DNA of 64,000 nucleotides from Xenopus tropicalis. Lineage: Eukaryota > Chordata > Amphibia > Anura > Pipidae. Below the pieces are notes generated by a model that saw nothing but the letters and a program-made list of their open reading frames with translations, ran no database searches and was not told where the DNA came from. Shown piece by piece: positions 11,183 to 21,853 of the stretch; positions within the stretch are counted from its first letter, which is position 1, and every line of letters starts with the position of its first letter. The stretch lies in assembly GCF_000004195.4 (NCBI RefSeq), contig NC_030678.2, forward strand, positions 59,923,378 to 59,987,377, read 5' to 3'. Made by a program: the position numbers and the translations under genes.

Positions 11183-12700
11183 AAGAATCACTGAGATATA
11201 AACATGTGCGTGGGTTCTTGGAAGCAATGTTTAAGGTGTTGCTTTAAAACTTCTGTATTAATGCAATAATGTGGAAAATCATAACAGCTGACATCTCAGA
11301 AGACGGTTCTAATCAGTGTTAGAATCAAGCAAAACTATCTTTGACCGAGTCTGTAGGACATATTGACCCTTTTTTATCTACCAACTGTTGTCACTCTGTG
11401 CTTTTAATAAAGGTCTGTGGAATAGACCAACTCATCCATCATGTCTTGAAATGAAGTATACAAAGATTTTAAGGGTCTGCTCTCCTGAATGCATCTGCAG
11501 TGTTTCCAGCATAGACAATAATGATATTATGGAGTGGTTATTCATCTCAGTTAGGAAAGGAATTTGTGGAAAACATTTATATGTGCTGCACAGACATCAA
11601 AAACAAATTTGCAGAGAGAAATTTCAGGACAGTAGTAGTTAAATGTTTTCATCTTTGAATTTTTTTCTGCAAGCAGCATATTTTGATTAATGAAGGTACC
11701 TGTATGTGTATTTCGAAAATGTCTTCTAAACGACATTACGTTACCATAAGCCGTAGAATTCTATTAAATATATTTCTTTCTATCTGTTACAGATCACTGT
11801 ATATTGTGTCCAAAAATGATATCACCTTCAAGCTGCATTTTAACAATTTCAATTAAAGTTTTATTTCCGTTTATTTATTAACTGGAAATAAAATAAAGTT
11901 TGCTGTGTACAGTTTCATAAATTGTCTAATGAACAGTACATTGTAAAATGCAAAGTTTTATTTCTTTTTTTGCAAATATTTATTCCATTTACAACTTATT
12001 ACATAACGCCCGAGTACTCTAATTGCAGAACTTAGCATAATATAACACAAATACAGCAATGCAGACTTTGGCAATACATGAACAAATATGATCATACACG
12101 TTACTGAGGTGTGCCCTTGAGAAACTTATTTTACTTTATCAGCCATTACATACAACATGTCCATTTACTAATTTGTTCAATAAAAACAAGAATGGGAGTA
12201 GTGGCACATATTTACACTAACAATATTAGAAGAGAGTATAGTCATGTCCTAAAGTAATATGGCATTAACCAATCTGTAATTTAATGAGCTCAATTATGAA
12301 AGTAATTTTTGCATATAATTACTTCACATAATATGTAATTATTGTAGCAAGTGTATGCAACTACCTCTAGGCAAAAAACCTTAGCTTCCCATTAAGGTTA
12401 ACTCATAACTTGCTTTTTCTGATCTGAGATCTAAATGAAAGAGGTTTGTGGTTGATCTAAGGATACACCTTAGCTCAATTTGGATATTAACCATGTTCAC
12501 CACAAAAATACAAATATTGAAAATAATATTATAGACTTATATACAGTCTATAAACAGGTGCTTACATGTTCAAACCTTATGTGTATACTGCTTTTTAAAA
12601 GGATTGTCACAGAAAACATGTTTTGTTCTTATACAAAATGCATCAGTTAATAGTGTTTCCGTGCAAAATCCCACATTGAATACTGTTTTTTAAAAGAGCA
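11183..12700. other. AT-rich non-coding DNA
   Basis: No gene, repeat boundary or RNA gene seen. Very low CpG and long AT-rich runs. Confidence 0.45.
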
Positions 12701-12717
12701 AACATATTTGCTCTGCA

Positions 12718-13260
12718 CCCATGATCCAGCTGTAGTCAACAGCCCAACTAAGGGGCTATTTAAGCCTGCCTCTTACAACAGCCTGTGCTTGATCATTGGC
12801 CCATTCTGCTAATTCAAGCCTTCAGACATCCTAAGTTCCTGTCCTGAATCCTGTCTGAGTATACTGTCCTGAGTTCCTGTCCTGAATCCTGTCTGAGTAT
12901 ACTGTCCTGAGTTCCTGTCCTGAATCCTGTCTGAGTATACTGTCCTGAGTTCCTGTCCTGAATCCTGTCTGAGTGTACTGTCCTGAGTTCCTGTCCTGAA
13001 TCCTGTCTGAGTATACTGTCCTGAGTTCCTGTCTGAGTGTTCTGTCACATACAGTAAGTCCAATTCCTACCCTGCCCTTGTTCCCTCTGACCTGATGTTC
13101 CAGTCTGACCATGGCCCGTTATCTGAGTCTGCATGCTTACTACTACTTGTTCTGACTTCTGCCTGTTATATGGATTGCTGCCTGTCTGCCCAGACCTATG
13201 CCTGTTTTATGGACTTTGTTCTGTCTGCCTCCTGCAGTGCTTTTTATTATTAAATTTAGT
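12718..13260 (+). mobile_element. LTR/5'-UTR-like segment of a retrotransposon (putative)
   Basis: CTATTTAAGCCTGCCTC at about 12757 looks like a TATA-type promoter followed by a CTG/CCTGT-rich leader, a composition common in frog Ty3/gypsy LTR-leader regions. It contains the 38-bp minisatellite at 12835-13048 and is interrupted on its right by a T2 MITE. No primer-binding site or paired LTR was found, so the class is inference. A shorter leader-like stretch with similar wording lies at 19413-19485. Confidence 0.35.
12835..13048. repeat. 38-bp minisatellite, about 5.6 units
   Basis: Units start at 12835, 12873, 12911, 12949, 12987 and 13025, each beginning GTTCCTGTCCTGAATCCTGT; the last is truncated. 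Units differ by single substitutions (GTATAC versus GTGTAC). Because 38 is not a multiple of three, long minus-strand frames (12809-13063, 12831-13112) arise purely from the repeat and show a 38-residue period. Confidence 0.97.
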
Positions 13261-13669
13261 TTAAAGGAACAGTAACACCAAAAAATGAAAGTGTATAAAA
13301 GTAATTACAATATAATGTTACCCTGCATTGCTACAACTGGTGTGTTTGCCTCAGAAAGACTACTATAGCTTATATAAGTAAGCTGCTGTGTAGCCATGGG
13401 GGCAGCCATTCAAAGGAGAAAGGCACAGGTTACTTTGCAGATAACAGATAAACCCCCATTATATGGGGCTTATCTACTAGTTATCTGCTATGTAACCTGT
13501 GCCTTTTCTCCTTTTTTCCAGCTTGAATGGCTGCCCCCATGGCTACACAGCAGCTTATTTATATAGTAGATTTTCTGTAGCAAAAACACCAGTTTTTTGC
13601 AGAGCAACAGCACATTATATTTTAATTACTTTAAAACACTTTAATTTTTTTATGTTACTGTTCCTTTAA
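13261..13669. mobile_element. T2/Kolobok-type MITE, complete
   Basis: Begins TTAAAGGAACAGTAAC and ends with the inverted GTTACTGTTCCTTTAA, giving TTAA at both ends as the target duplication. The interior is palindromic: GTGTAGCCATGGGGGCAGCC pairs with GGCTGCCCCCATGGCTACAC, and CACAGGTTAC with GTAACCTGTG. TTAA plus AAAGG ends are the hallmark of T2-family Xenopus MITEs. It lies inside the LTR-like segment and is therefore younger than that segment. Confidence 0.93.
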
Positions 13670-13968
13670 AGCAGTTCTTGAGGGATTTACTCAACATAGG
13701 CTCCTGTGAGGTAAATCAGCAGGTAATCCTGACACCTACTGTAGGTGCCCTCAGCCATGTGACTTGTGCTCTGATAAACTTCGATCACTCTTTGCTGCTG
13801 CACTGCAAAGAGTTTCCTGACACCTTCATCACTAAACATGATCCCATGCAACACCTAATGGTATATATGAGAATAGCACTCAATAGTAAAACATCCAAGT
13901 CCTGCCATGACTCCTCCTGTTACATTGAGTTGGAGAAACAATAGCTTATTTGAAAACAATTGCATTAT
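13670..13968 (+). other. Sequence right of the T2 insertion
   Basis: Probably continues the interrupted retroelement-like region, because the T2 element splits sequence at a TTAA. An 88-codon open frame (13678-13944, non-ATG start) has no recognisable domain. Confidence 0.3.
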
Positions 13969-14121
13969 GCAGTGTTGGCTTTTCCGGAAAGTTTAGGATC
14001 AGGTACAATGCACTGAGATGGCTGCCTTATTGGTTCAATAATAACATTTTAAATGGAACAATTAATTACAGTGTAATTTAGTAATAAAAACTACACCATA
14101 ACAATCATAACAGAATCCCTT
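13969..14121 (+). mobile_element. Truncated T2-type MITE, 3' part
   Basis: Matches the last 180 bp of the complete element at 57809-58262: CAATGCACTGAGATGGCTGC, AATAACATTTT, and a right end AACAGAATCCCTTA. The left half is absent. Confidence 0.75.
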
Positions 14122-16480
14122 ATATGCAGGTATAAGAGCATACAACATTATAGAACAGCTCTGAAACAAACCAAATTGTATAAAAATTCTGTTCTTTTTA
14201 AGTGATGGTAAGTGTTATAAGAATAAACTTTGATTATGGTGAATGATGATTTGGGGCATTATTAGGGTTCCCTCCTTATCTAGAAATATTTTTATATTGT
14301 ATTTTTATATTTTTTCCCTATTAGTAACATTGGCATCATGCATTATTTTTACCATCCAGGTTAGTAAAATACCAACCAGTTGTAAACCCTAGGCATTATA
14401 CATAAGCATATTGTTAACATATTTGGTTTAAAACAATCCGATATGCTATGTCCATTTGTGAAAGTAAGTGGGATTCAAGATTTTATTTAAAGACAGAAAA
14501 ACTAATGAATAGAACAAAGAAAAAAAATCATGTATGGCCATTGTAGCTGATAGCGAGGTGGAGGAGGTTTCATTAAAAGATAAATAGCCAATAGATAGTG
14601 ATGCAACCTAACCTAGCTTCTTCCAACCCAGATCTGACCCGAACTGCTGTGCTGTCATCTCTTATATGGTGCTTGATCCACCCAGTGGCAGTATGGGCAC
14701 ATTTATATAATGTGGAAGCCAGAGCTGGAGTTGATGGCCACTGGAAAAGGTTGGAGTGGAGGTGCAATGTAATGAGTGAGAGTCCTCTACCTGCAACCTG
14801 AATATAAAAGTGAAAATTGTCAGTCTAAACTGATGGCTCACCTTCTGCAAATGTAATCCCTGTTTTTTTTTTTACTTTTTTTACTTTTTTGCTGCTGAGT
14901 GTGATTAACACGAGTGCTAATCAAACTGTGTATTATTTATTTTTAATGAATTTTTTTGCATAGAGATTTTATTGCATTATTAGTTCTGTGGTGCAGTTGA
15001 TTGCTTGTTTGAGGTTGTGAAACACTTGTTGTACATCGAGACGTGTTTTTTATTGCTTCGATTAACTTTTAACTATTGGATTTAATAATTTTATTGCATT
15101 CTGTATTATTCTTGATTGCTTTTTTGCCTCTAAAAACATATGTGCAGTGTTTTCATTTTGTGGTCTGTAGTTTTATAAAAATATATGGTTTTCCGGGGTT
15201 GACATATGCAAAGGGTCTTTTACCTTACATAAAACTCAGGCAGTGTCCTGTTCTTGCAATAGATGATTGCTAGCCATAAAAATTTATGTGCACAGATATT
15301 GTTTTGGGATCTCTAAATGCCACATATTTGATACCCAGTATGCAAAGGATTACCATACTGTTCTGCAAATCTCTGGCATTTTTAGCTTGGTACCTACATT
15401 TGGAAGTTGTAGTAAAGTGGAAGCCTTGAGGTGGGTTTCATAAACTTCATAAAAACACCAACTTAGCAAAACTTCAGAAAGTAACTTCAGAGTAACAATC
15501 TTTAAAGGTGACAGGTGGCTGATTCTAGGATTGCATGTAGAGGATTGCACTTCCTTGGACAAACAGTGTATTTGGTAATATTTGCTGTTCGTCAATGAGG
15601 CCCACTTAATTTAGTACTTGTAGGGATGGCAGTGGTCTATGTTAAAAGAAAATTCGATTCTACAGGTTTTTTTTTCATTTCTGACAACAGGTTGTCTATC
15701 ACCTGCTTAAACATGACAGGACCATCTTTTATTAGGTTTTGTAAGGTTCAGATAAAGTTGGGCAATTCTTGGAAAGGAAAAGTATTTGCACATATAAATT
15801 CTTTTAGCAAGGTGATATAGATATATTTAGTCCAAAACAATGTTAGTTAAGGACATTTCAAACACAAATAGAGATGACTATGGATAAAAATCATTCATAC
15901 TATTGCTTTATATTCATTTAAGTTTTTCTTGCCACTTAGTTTTGTAAAATTTCCTTATTAGGCACTTTTTCGTAATTGTGCCTATGAACCCTAGACAAAT
16001 ATGTCACTTGTGCAGTCTTTGGAAAACATAGAATTATTACATTAAAATACTTGCCTTTCCGTTTGTAAGGCTTCATTTTAAAGTTTAAAATACTTGAGAT
16101 ATCAGAACTGATATTTATCAAAAACCAAAAACTTTAGCTTCATATTAAAAAAGATTTAAATAAGTGGTTTGCCAATTAAAACATTTTTATATGTTTTGTG
16201 TTACTGGCACTTTAAAATCAGTTGTGTATAATGCTAGAAACAATAGAGCATCTTACATGTGTTTAACCAATCAGAAAGTTCTAACAGTATTTATATGCAT
16301 CTCAATCAATAAGTCCATTTATTTTACCTGTATACATATTTTTAGCATTCTACATTCATCTTTATATCCTGCAGGCACAGGAATTTTCAAATATTTTAAT
16401 TTAAATGCTACAAAATCACACAGCATAGATATAAAATCCATCACTTACTTTTCTTTTTAGCTGTAACAACCCTGGGCAAG
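14122..16480. other. AT-rich DNA without firm annotation
   Basis: At 14590-14800 a moderately GC-rich segment (AACCCAGATCTGACCCGAAC) reads like an old transposon piece but has no clear ends. The rest is AT-rich, with short open frames only. Confidence 0.35.
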
Positions 16481-16487
16481 GCAACCC

Positions 16488-16500
16488 GGGGGGGGGGGGG
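16488..16500 (+). repeat. Poly-G tract, 13 G
   Basis: Thirteen consecutive G after CCC. Such tracts can form G-quadruplexes and are prone to length error. Confidence 0.9.
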
Positions 16501-16697
16501 CTAAGCCTAGAGGAATAATTCCACGTTTTCTTGCTAATGCTAATGAGTCCACTGATTCAGTAACTTGTATTCTCCTGATGTTTTTACAAATTGAAGTTTG
16601 AACAAAATTAATGAGCTTTAAAAAGAAATCTAACAATAACAGTTTCCCCTTGCTTCCCCTAGTACCTCTGTGCTTATTCCTATTTTTTTAATGTCAA

Positions 16698-17579
16698 TAG
16701 AGATGTAGCGAACTGTTCGCCGGAGAACTAATTTGCACGAAAATCGGGTGTTTGCAAGTTCGCAAATTCGCGAACTTTTAGCGATGTTCGCAATTTTGGG
16801 TTTGCCTTAGCTGGAGCCAAATTTTGACCTCTCACCCCAGAGCCAGCAGATACATGGCAGCCAATCAGGCAGTTCTCCCTCCTTGACCACCCCCGGACCA
16901 CTCCCTTCCATATATAAACCGAAGCCCAGCAGCCATTTTACATTCTGCCTGTGTGTGCTTCATGAGTTAGCATAGGGAGAGAGCTGTGCAGGGGTTTGAG
17001 GGACAGTTTAGGTAGCTTTGCTGACTAGTAATCTACTTTCTACTGCTCTGTATGTAGCTGCTGGGGGCAGCTGTCCTGCTGATCTCATCTGCTGTAACCT
17101 AATACGTTACACATAGTAGTGACATTGCATTGCAATAAAATCACCTGAGCGATGTTTTTCCACCAGCAATAATATATTCCGTATCCACTACTGCGACGTT
17201 TTGTCTTTGCGTGTGTAACCTTTACACGACTTGATTGGCATGTAGACGCCGGACGTTTTAAAGCAGTTTATTACACAAGTTTAGAAATGTAGTGTGATTT
17301 CTGCCCTTTACAGCACAAAACGCAACGCTGTGTCAACAACGTATTTTTCAGATACATTTTTGCCCTTGATCCCCCTCCTGCATGCCACTGTCCAGGTCGT
17401 GGCACCCTTTAAACAACTTTAAAATCAGTTTTCTGGCCAGAAATGGCTTTTCTAGGTTTTAAAGTTCGCCTTCCCATTGAAGTCTATGGGGTTCGAAAAG
17501 TTCGCAAAAGTTCGCACTTTTTGGCAGAAGTTCGCGAACGGGTTCGCAAACTTTTTTTGTGAGGTTCGCTACATCCCTA
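16698..17579. mobile_element. Complete 882-bp hAT non-autonomous element
   Basis: Flanked by a perfect 8-bp target duplication AATGTCAA (16690-16697 and 17580-17587). Termini are inverted: TAGAGATGTAGCGAAC on the left and GTTCGCTACATCCCTA on the right. An 8-bp duplication with TAGNGATG ends is diagnostic of the hAT superfamily. There is no transposase frame. The interior is unusual for a MITE: moderately CpG-rich with a CCAAT/TATA promoter-like block (see separate entry). Both ends carry GTTCGC/GCGAAC clusters. Confidence 0.93.
16858..16950 (+). promoter_or_regulatory. CCAAT/TATA promoter-like block inside the hAT element
   Basis: CCAATCAGG at 16861-16869 is followed about 50 bp later by TATATAAA at 16911-16918, the spacing of a classical RNA polymerase II core promoter with a proximal CCAAT box. 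Initiation would be expected near 16940-16950. No long frame follows, so a transcript would be non-coding. The motifs are seen directly; activity is inference. Confidence 0.5.
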
Positions 17580-17617
17580 AATGTCAACAAATTAATAGAT
17601 TGAATGTGGATTAACAG

Positions 17618-17830
17618 TAGTGATGAGCGAATCTGTCCCATTTCGCTTCACTGAAAAATTCTCAAAACTGTAAAAATTTGCGAAACCTAAAAAGTCTAAG
17701 GGGTATATTTAACAATTTTAAAAAATTATGTGCGTATAAAAAAAAATGATGCTTACGACAAATGTTTTTGACGTAGCATTTTTTTGACACACACAACATT
17801 TTTCAACTATAATTTTTGGGCAAAACAATA
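17618..17830. mobile_element. Truncated hAT MITE (TAGTGATG family)
   Basis: Starts TAGTGATGAGCGAATC like the complete copies at 29400 and 19627. The middle (17700-17760) diverges and includes a GGGGTATATTTAAC phrase; the right end is absent. Confidence 0.65.
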
Positions 17831-17878
17831 CTTTTCGTGTACTTTTTAGAAACATTATCAATATTTTAAGTAGTTTAC

Positions 17879-17923
17879 TCAACTGATGAAGATTGGGCAA
17901 TAACTGATGAAGATTGGGCAATA
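17879..17923 (+). repeat. Short tandem duplication, about 21 bp x2
   Basis: AACTGATGAAGATTGGGCAAT occurs twice in immediate succession. Confidence 0.9.
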
Positions 17924-17929
17924 ACTAAT

Positions 17930-18325
17930 TATACTTTCATAGACGTATATGCAAGTTAATAGCTACCAAAGAAAACTACCCTAGTGTATATATGCTGTAT
18001 GAATAATTATAAGGAACTTATTGATTGAACACTCTACTTTGTCAGGTATTGATCTGAATGAACAATCACTGTAAAGCATAGATTCAATCTTATTACATTT
18101 ACACAACACATTCAGAGTCCCTCAGTCCATTAAAAGCTATGAGCCTGTCAGGAGCAAGGAGAGACCAGCGCGCATTTCTACCTCTAGGTACGCAGGTCCC
18201 TAGGCTCCTCTGCATAGGCGGGCGCGTGCATGCACAGTTAAGTCAGCGCATTGTGGAGTCAGCAGACATTCCGATGCCCTTTTGGCGCAAAATTTTTAAA
18301 TAAATAGGGCCGTGGGGATGTAGAT
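17930..18325. other. Non-coding DNA with a GC/CpG-rich block
   Basis: 18150-18250 contains GCGCGCAT and GGCGGGCGCGTGCATGC, much more CpG than the flanks; it could be an LTR remnant but has no defined ends. Confidence 0.3.
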
Positions 18326-18337
18326 GGGGGGGGGGGG
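18326..18337 (+). repeat. Poly-G tract, 12 G
   Basis: Twelve consecutive G residues. Confidence 0.9.
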
Positions 18338-18378
18338 ATTTAGTCAACAGACTAAATAGATTAAATAAAAACATGAAA

Positions 18379-18527
18379 AGGGGTATATTTATTATGCTGT
18401 GCAAAAAGTGGAGTGAAGCATTACTGGTGCAGTTAGAAAACCAAAGCAAAGCATCTAATTGGCTGCTATGACCAACATCAACGGTAATGTTGTACTCCAC
18501 TTTTTACACATCATGATAAATATACCC
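18379..18527. mobile_element. Fold-back MITE with GGGTATATTTAT ends
   Basis: Left end GGGGTATATTTATTATGCTG and right end CATGATAAATATACCC are inverted. AAAAAGTGGAGT on the left pairs with ACTCCACTTTTT on the right. About 150 bp, non-coding. It abuts the next element at 18529. Confidence 0.85.
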
Positions 18528-18528
18528 A

Positions 18529-18826
18529 TAAAGGTGCCGATTCTAGGTGTTGATATCAGTCCTTTAGACTGACTTGGCAGCTTATCTGCCTGTGTATGGG
18601 CATGAACTACAGGCCTGCCGATATCTGGCCTCAAAATGGCCAGATCTCAATCTGATAGGTTTGTTTTTTCCGTCGGATCAGGCATAGGCTCATTAATGCG
18701 ATCCCCGAACAGACTGTGCCTATACCTGCCATTCTAATTTGACCAAATTAGCCCGATATCGCCCACCATAGGTGGTAATATCGGGAAAAGATATCCCCAC
18801 CTACTGTATGTATATGGCCACCTTTA
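18529..18826. mobile_element. DNA transposon with TAAAGGTGGCCATA ends, copy 1
   Basis: Right end ATGGCCACCTTTA is the inverse of the left end TAAAGGTGCCGATT. A second copy at 59647-59982 shares both termini and internal GCGATCCCCGA and GCCCGATATCGCC-like segments. Non-autonomous; superfamily not determined. Confidence 0.8.
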
Positions 18827-18834
18827 GACTCAGT

Positions 18835-19330
18835 TTCCTTTAAGTGGGTGGAGGTCAGCCACAGCTTTATTGAATGATGTTAACCAGGTAAACATCCTTG
18901 CCCCATTATAACCAAAATAGGATACCCCCAGATGCAAGCCAACACAACCGCAGTGGGCATGTAAAGTACAATCTATTAAAACATTCCCAAAAGGGCAAGG
19001 ACCAAATTCAAAAATACCCGACAGCAGCTGTGACAATGTAAACAAAATATCAATAACTAAATAGTATAAAAGAACAAGATTCATTTTTTTTACCATTGTG
19101 CAAGAAACAATATACAAGTACCCTTCAACTAGAAACACAAAAAAGAAAAGGGGGTGGGTAAAATGATCAGTGGCCATTTTTGGGTGCCAGACACACTGCC
19201 AGGTGCCTGCACAGTGCTCCAGGTGCCCGTGATGTGAAGTAAGAGGTGAATAAGTCGGTCCTCTTTTACCTAGCCCATAAAATATCCAACCAATTCTGAC
19301 GCTATGTATCAGCTCCAAGGGTTCTAACTG
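18835..19330 (-). mobile_element. LTR-like segment, minus strand (putative)
   Basis: On the minus strand CAATAAAGCTGTGGC (18858-18872) is a poly(A)-signal-like motif. Similar AATANAGCTGTGGCC wording occurs at 54398-54413 (plus) and as AATAAATGCTGTGGCC at 30749-30764 (minus). A 162-codon minus frame (18830-19318) overlaps it; it has hydrophobic stretches but no recognisable domain, and I treat it as spurious. Confidence 0.3.
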
Positions 19331-19335
19331 CTCCC

Positions 19336-19412
19336 AGCATAGATTTGTAAGTTAGGAAAAGGCAAGAATTAGGAAAAGACTCTTGCCTTTTCCTAACTTA
19401 CAAATCTATGCT
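19336..19412. repeat. Long hairpin, arms about 32 bp
   Basis: AGCATAGATTTGTAAGTTAG... is followed, after an 11-13-nt loop containing a second TTAGGAAAAG, by its exact inverse ending ...CTTACAAATCTATGCT. The arms look perfect. Confidence 0.9.
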
Positions 19413-19626
19413 GCCTGCCACTGACCCTTTGCTTGGTTCTGACCTTGCCTTTGCCTGATTCCTTTAGTACCCTGTCAACGCCGCTGCAGAAAAAGGGCAT
19501 TGGTGAAAAGAACAAATAACGCAACAATATTAATAGTTGTAATATTAACTTTACCCCTATGAAATATTTAATTTAACTGTATGACTTATATTGGATTACA
19601 TTTAGTGGCAAATGAAGGGTATTTAC

Positions 19627-19986
19627 TAGTGATGGGCTAAATGTTTCGCCAGGCATGGATTCACTGCGAATTTCCGCATTTTGCCATTGGCGGATTGTTT
19701 CACGAAACGGATGAAAAAATTCACAGGGGAAAAATTCGCTGTGCGTCCAAAAGTTGTCGCGGGTGATAAAAGAATAGCTAGGAGACAAAAGAATAGCTGT
19801 GGGTGACAAAACAATAGCGGGGTGAAAAAACAATAGCCGCGCGACAAAAGAATAGCCGCGGGTGACAAAAGAATAGCCGTGGGCGACAATTTTTTTGATG
19901 TGCAACATTTTCACTGTTTCGCAAATCTTTTGAAAGATTCGCAAATTTTCTGGCGAAGCGAAACGGGACAGATTCGCTCATTACTA
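19627..19986. mobile_element. Complete hAT MITE with internal minisatellite
   Basis: Perfect 8-bp target duplication GTATTTAC (19619-19626 and 19987-19994). Ends are TAGTGATGGGC and, inverted, GCTCATTACTA. Subterminal parts TTCGCCAGGCATGGATTC (left) and CGAAGCGAAACGGGACAG (right) are family signatures. The middle is a tandem array (see next entry). No transposase. Confidence 0.95.
19763..19888 (+). repeat. About 20-bp tandem array inside the hAT MITE
   Basis: Six imperfect units built on GACAAAAGAATAGCCGCGGG. Unit length varies (19-21 bp), so the overlapping minus-strand frames (19573-19944, 19626-19889, 19778-19981) are artefacts. Confidence 0.9.
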
Positions 19987-20082
19987 GTATTTACAAATTA
20001 GGAATGCAGATCGGTGCATCTCTTTCCAAGTCTGTAATTGCTTTTCAGTTGGTGTAATACAGTCTATTAACTGACCCGAATT

Positions 20083-20213
20083 CACTCACTTTCTACTCAT
20101 TTTATGGGATTTTTAGAAGTGTATTTATCAAAAGGTGAATTCTAACTTTCACCTATTGATAAATATGCTTCTAAAAATCCCATAGGAATAAATAAAAAGT
20201 GGGTGAATTTTTC
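20083..20213. mobile_element. Fold-back MITE
   Basis: TTTTATGGGATTTTTAGAAG...TTTATCAA is mirrored by TTGATAAATATGCTTC...AATCCCATA, with arms of about 55-60 bp meeting at GGTGAATTCTAACTTTCACC. Outer ends read TCACTCACTTT and AAAGTGGGTGA. Confidence 0.8.
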
Positions 20214-20740
20214 TGTAGTAAGCTCAAATCTCACATATTTTATAAATTTGCTAAAGTTCTTTTTAATTAAAAAAAACTTAGCAAACTGGAATTTGCATGT
20301 ATCTATTAAAAAACTCAACCATTTAAAGAGTGCAAAAAAGATTTATCAGCATTTGAGCATGTTTTTTTTCACAATTTGAGTTTTTTAGCACTAAATACGA
20401 ATTATAGTTAAAAAACTCAAATGTCTGGTATTTATTAAGTGCAAAAAACTCATATGTAAAACTTTGCTATCTAAAAGCTTGCAAGTTTCTATAGAGGTCA
20501 ATAGGAGTTGTCCTAAGCATATAAGTCAAGCCATATTATCAATTCAAGATATTCAAGTTTTTGAGCTTTATTCTAGTTTGTATACTCGAAAATTCAAGGT
20601 ATTTAAGTTTTTTTAATCACACAAGTTTACCACATTAATAAATAAGTGAGCATTTGATTGAAGTTTATTTGATTTAGAAAAACAAACTAGAATTTACAAA
20701 CTCAAAAATTGATAAATAAGCCCATTAGTGTAAAAAAATT
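20214..20740. mobile_element. Old AACTCAAA-type MITE cluster
   Basis: Repeated AAAAAACTCAAA/TTTGAGTTTTTTA phrases in both orientations and a right end ATTGATAAATAAGCCC. A diverged relative lies at 36360-36660. Boundaries uncertain. Confidence 0.5.
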
Positions 20741-20861
20741 GAATCCCGGTAAAAACTTGAATTGAAATAATAAATTAGCCCCTTAGTCTATGGCTATCCA
20801 CCCTACTTGGAATATAACATTCTGTAAAATAAATTCTCTTAACTTACTATTACTAATATTT

Positions 20862-21004
20862 AAAACTGAATGGCTTCCCCCATGGTTACACAGAACATAT
20901 TTATACATTTTGTTACTAACGCACAATAATTACCATTGAAGAGTAACAGTAAATTATACTTAAAAGCACAGAAAGGCCATTTTTTTTTGTAACTGGTCCT
21001 TTAA
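20862..21004 (+). mobile_element. T2-type MITE, right half
   Basis: Matches the right half of the element at 13261-13669 (CCCCCATGG, ACACAG, TTTATA) and ends GTAACTGGTCCTTTAA with terminal TTAA. The left half is missing. Confidence 0.75.
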
Positions 21005-21850
21005 TGTTCCATTAAGGTCCGAATAGTGCTACAAGATACACACATAATCTCATTGTAGTGAATGTTGTCGCTCTGCATCATGTTGCACCATGTGATATCA
21101 AATGTCCATTAAAACCTTCCTCATCTATAAATGCTTGTCTGCAAAAATGTATCATCGCCCACTAAGCAGACATATTGACTTCAATTAGAATTTTGGCTGG
21201 TAACAACCCGAATGACTTTTGTGTATTATTTAATTACTACCATTGCAATGGATTGCACTTTAGAGTAGCATACTGAAGGAACCAGGCAATAAATGCCCAT
21301 AGTTCCACTTAAAGCATTACTTACAATGAGTTAAAGAAATCCCCTATTCACTGAGTATTTCTAAATGACATTACAAAACAGCTGGTTCCTGGAAATGCCA
21401 GTTCAAATGAAAATATTGTACAACATTGCTGACAGTTACATTTGGTTAAAGACATTATTTCTACATTAAAAAAGGCAAACCTTCCTGTTATTCTACAAAA
21501 GCTCCCAGTCAAATTAGAAAATGAAAAGCTTTCAAATGATTTAATGAAAGCCTGTTCACCTGTTAACAGCATAGCATCCACATGCAGAAAGTGATAACAT
21601 GCAATTAAAATAGATAGAAGAAGATAATTTGTTAAAGAGCATGAACTGAACCTGATCCATTTAATGTTAAAGTCCATATTTGAAAGCATTTTGGTACATG
21701 CAAGGTGTGGCTGATGCCAAGCCAGTGTTATGCATGCCACAATACACTGTCCATTGTAAGTGTAGAACCCACTTAACATGCAGTAGTCCTTTCATCAAAA
21801 GCAAGGTTTTTTTTAATCAATATTATCTTACAAGTTAAAGTACATATTAC
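21005..21850. other. Repeat-free block, candidate conserved non-coding DNA
   Basis: About 800 bp without transposon ends, simple repeats or long frames, with balanced composition and homeodomain-like ATTA/TAAT words (for example 21520-21620). A 143-codon minus frame (21348-21779) has no recognisable domain. The conserved-element call is a reading impression only. Confidence 0.3.
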
Positions 21851-21853
21851 ATT

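Noticed and set aside
12835..13048. CRISPR-like periodicity
   Set aside because: Units are contiguous without unique spacers, and the context is vertebrate.
12809..13112. Minus-strand frames encoding a repetitive peptide
   Set aside because: Pure translation of the 38-bp minisatellite; the 38-residue period follows from 38 x 3 bases.
15340..15830. Possible minus-strand retroelement or gene fragment
   Set aside because: A few in-frame stretches exist but no conserved motif could be identified with confidence.
18830..19318. 162-codon minus frame with hydrophobic segments
   Set aside because: It begins next to a transposon end and overlaps an AATAAAGCTGTGGC LTR-like motif; no family resemblance.
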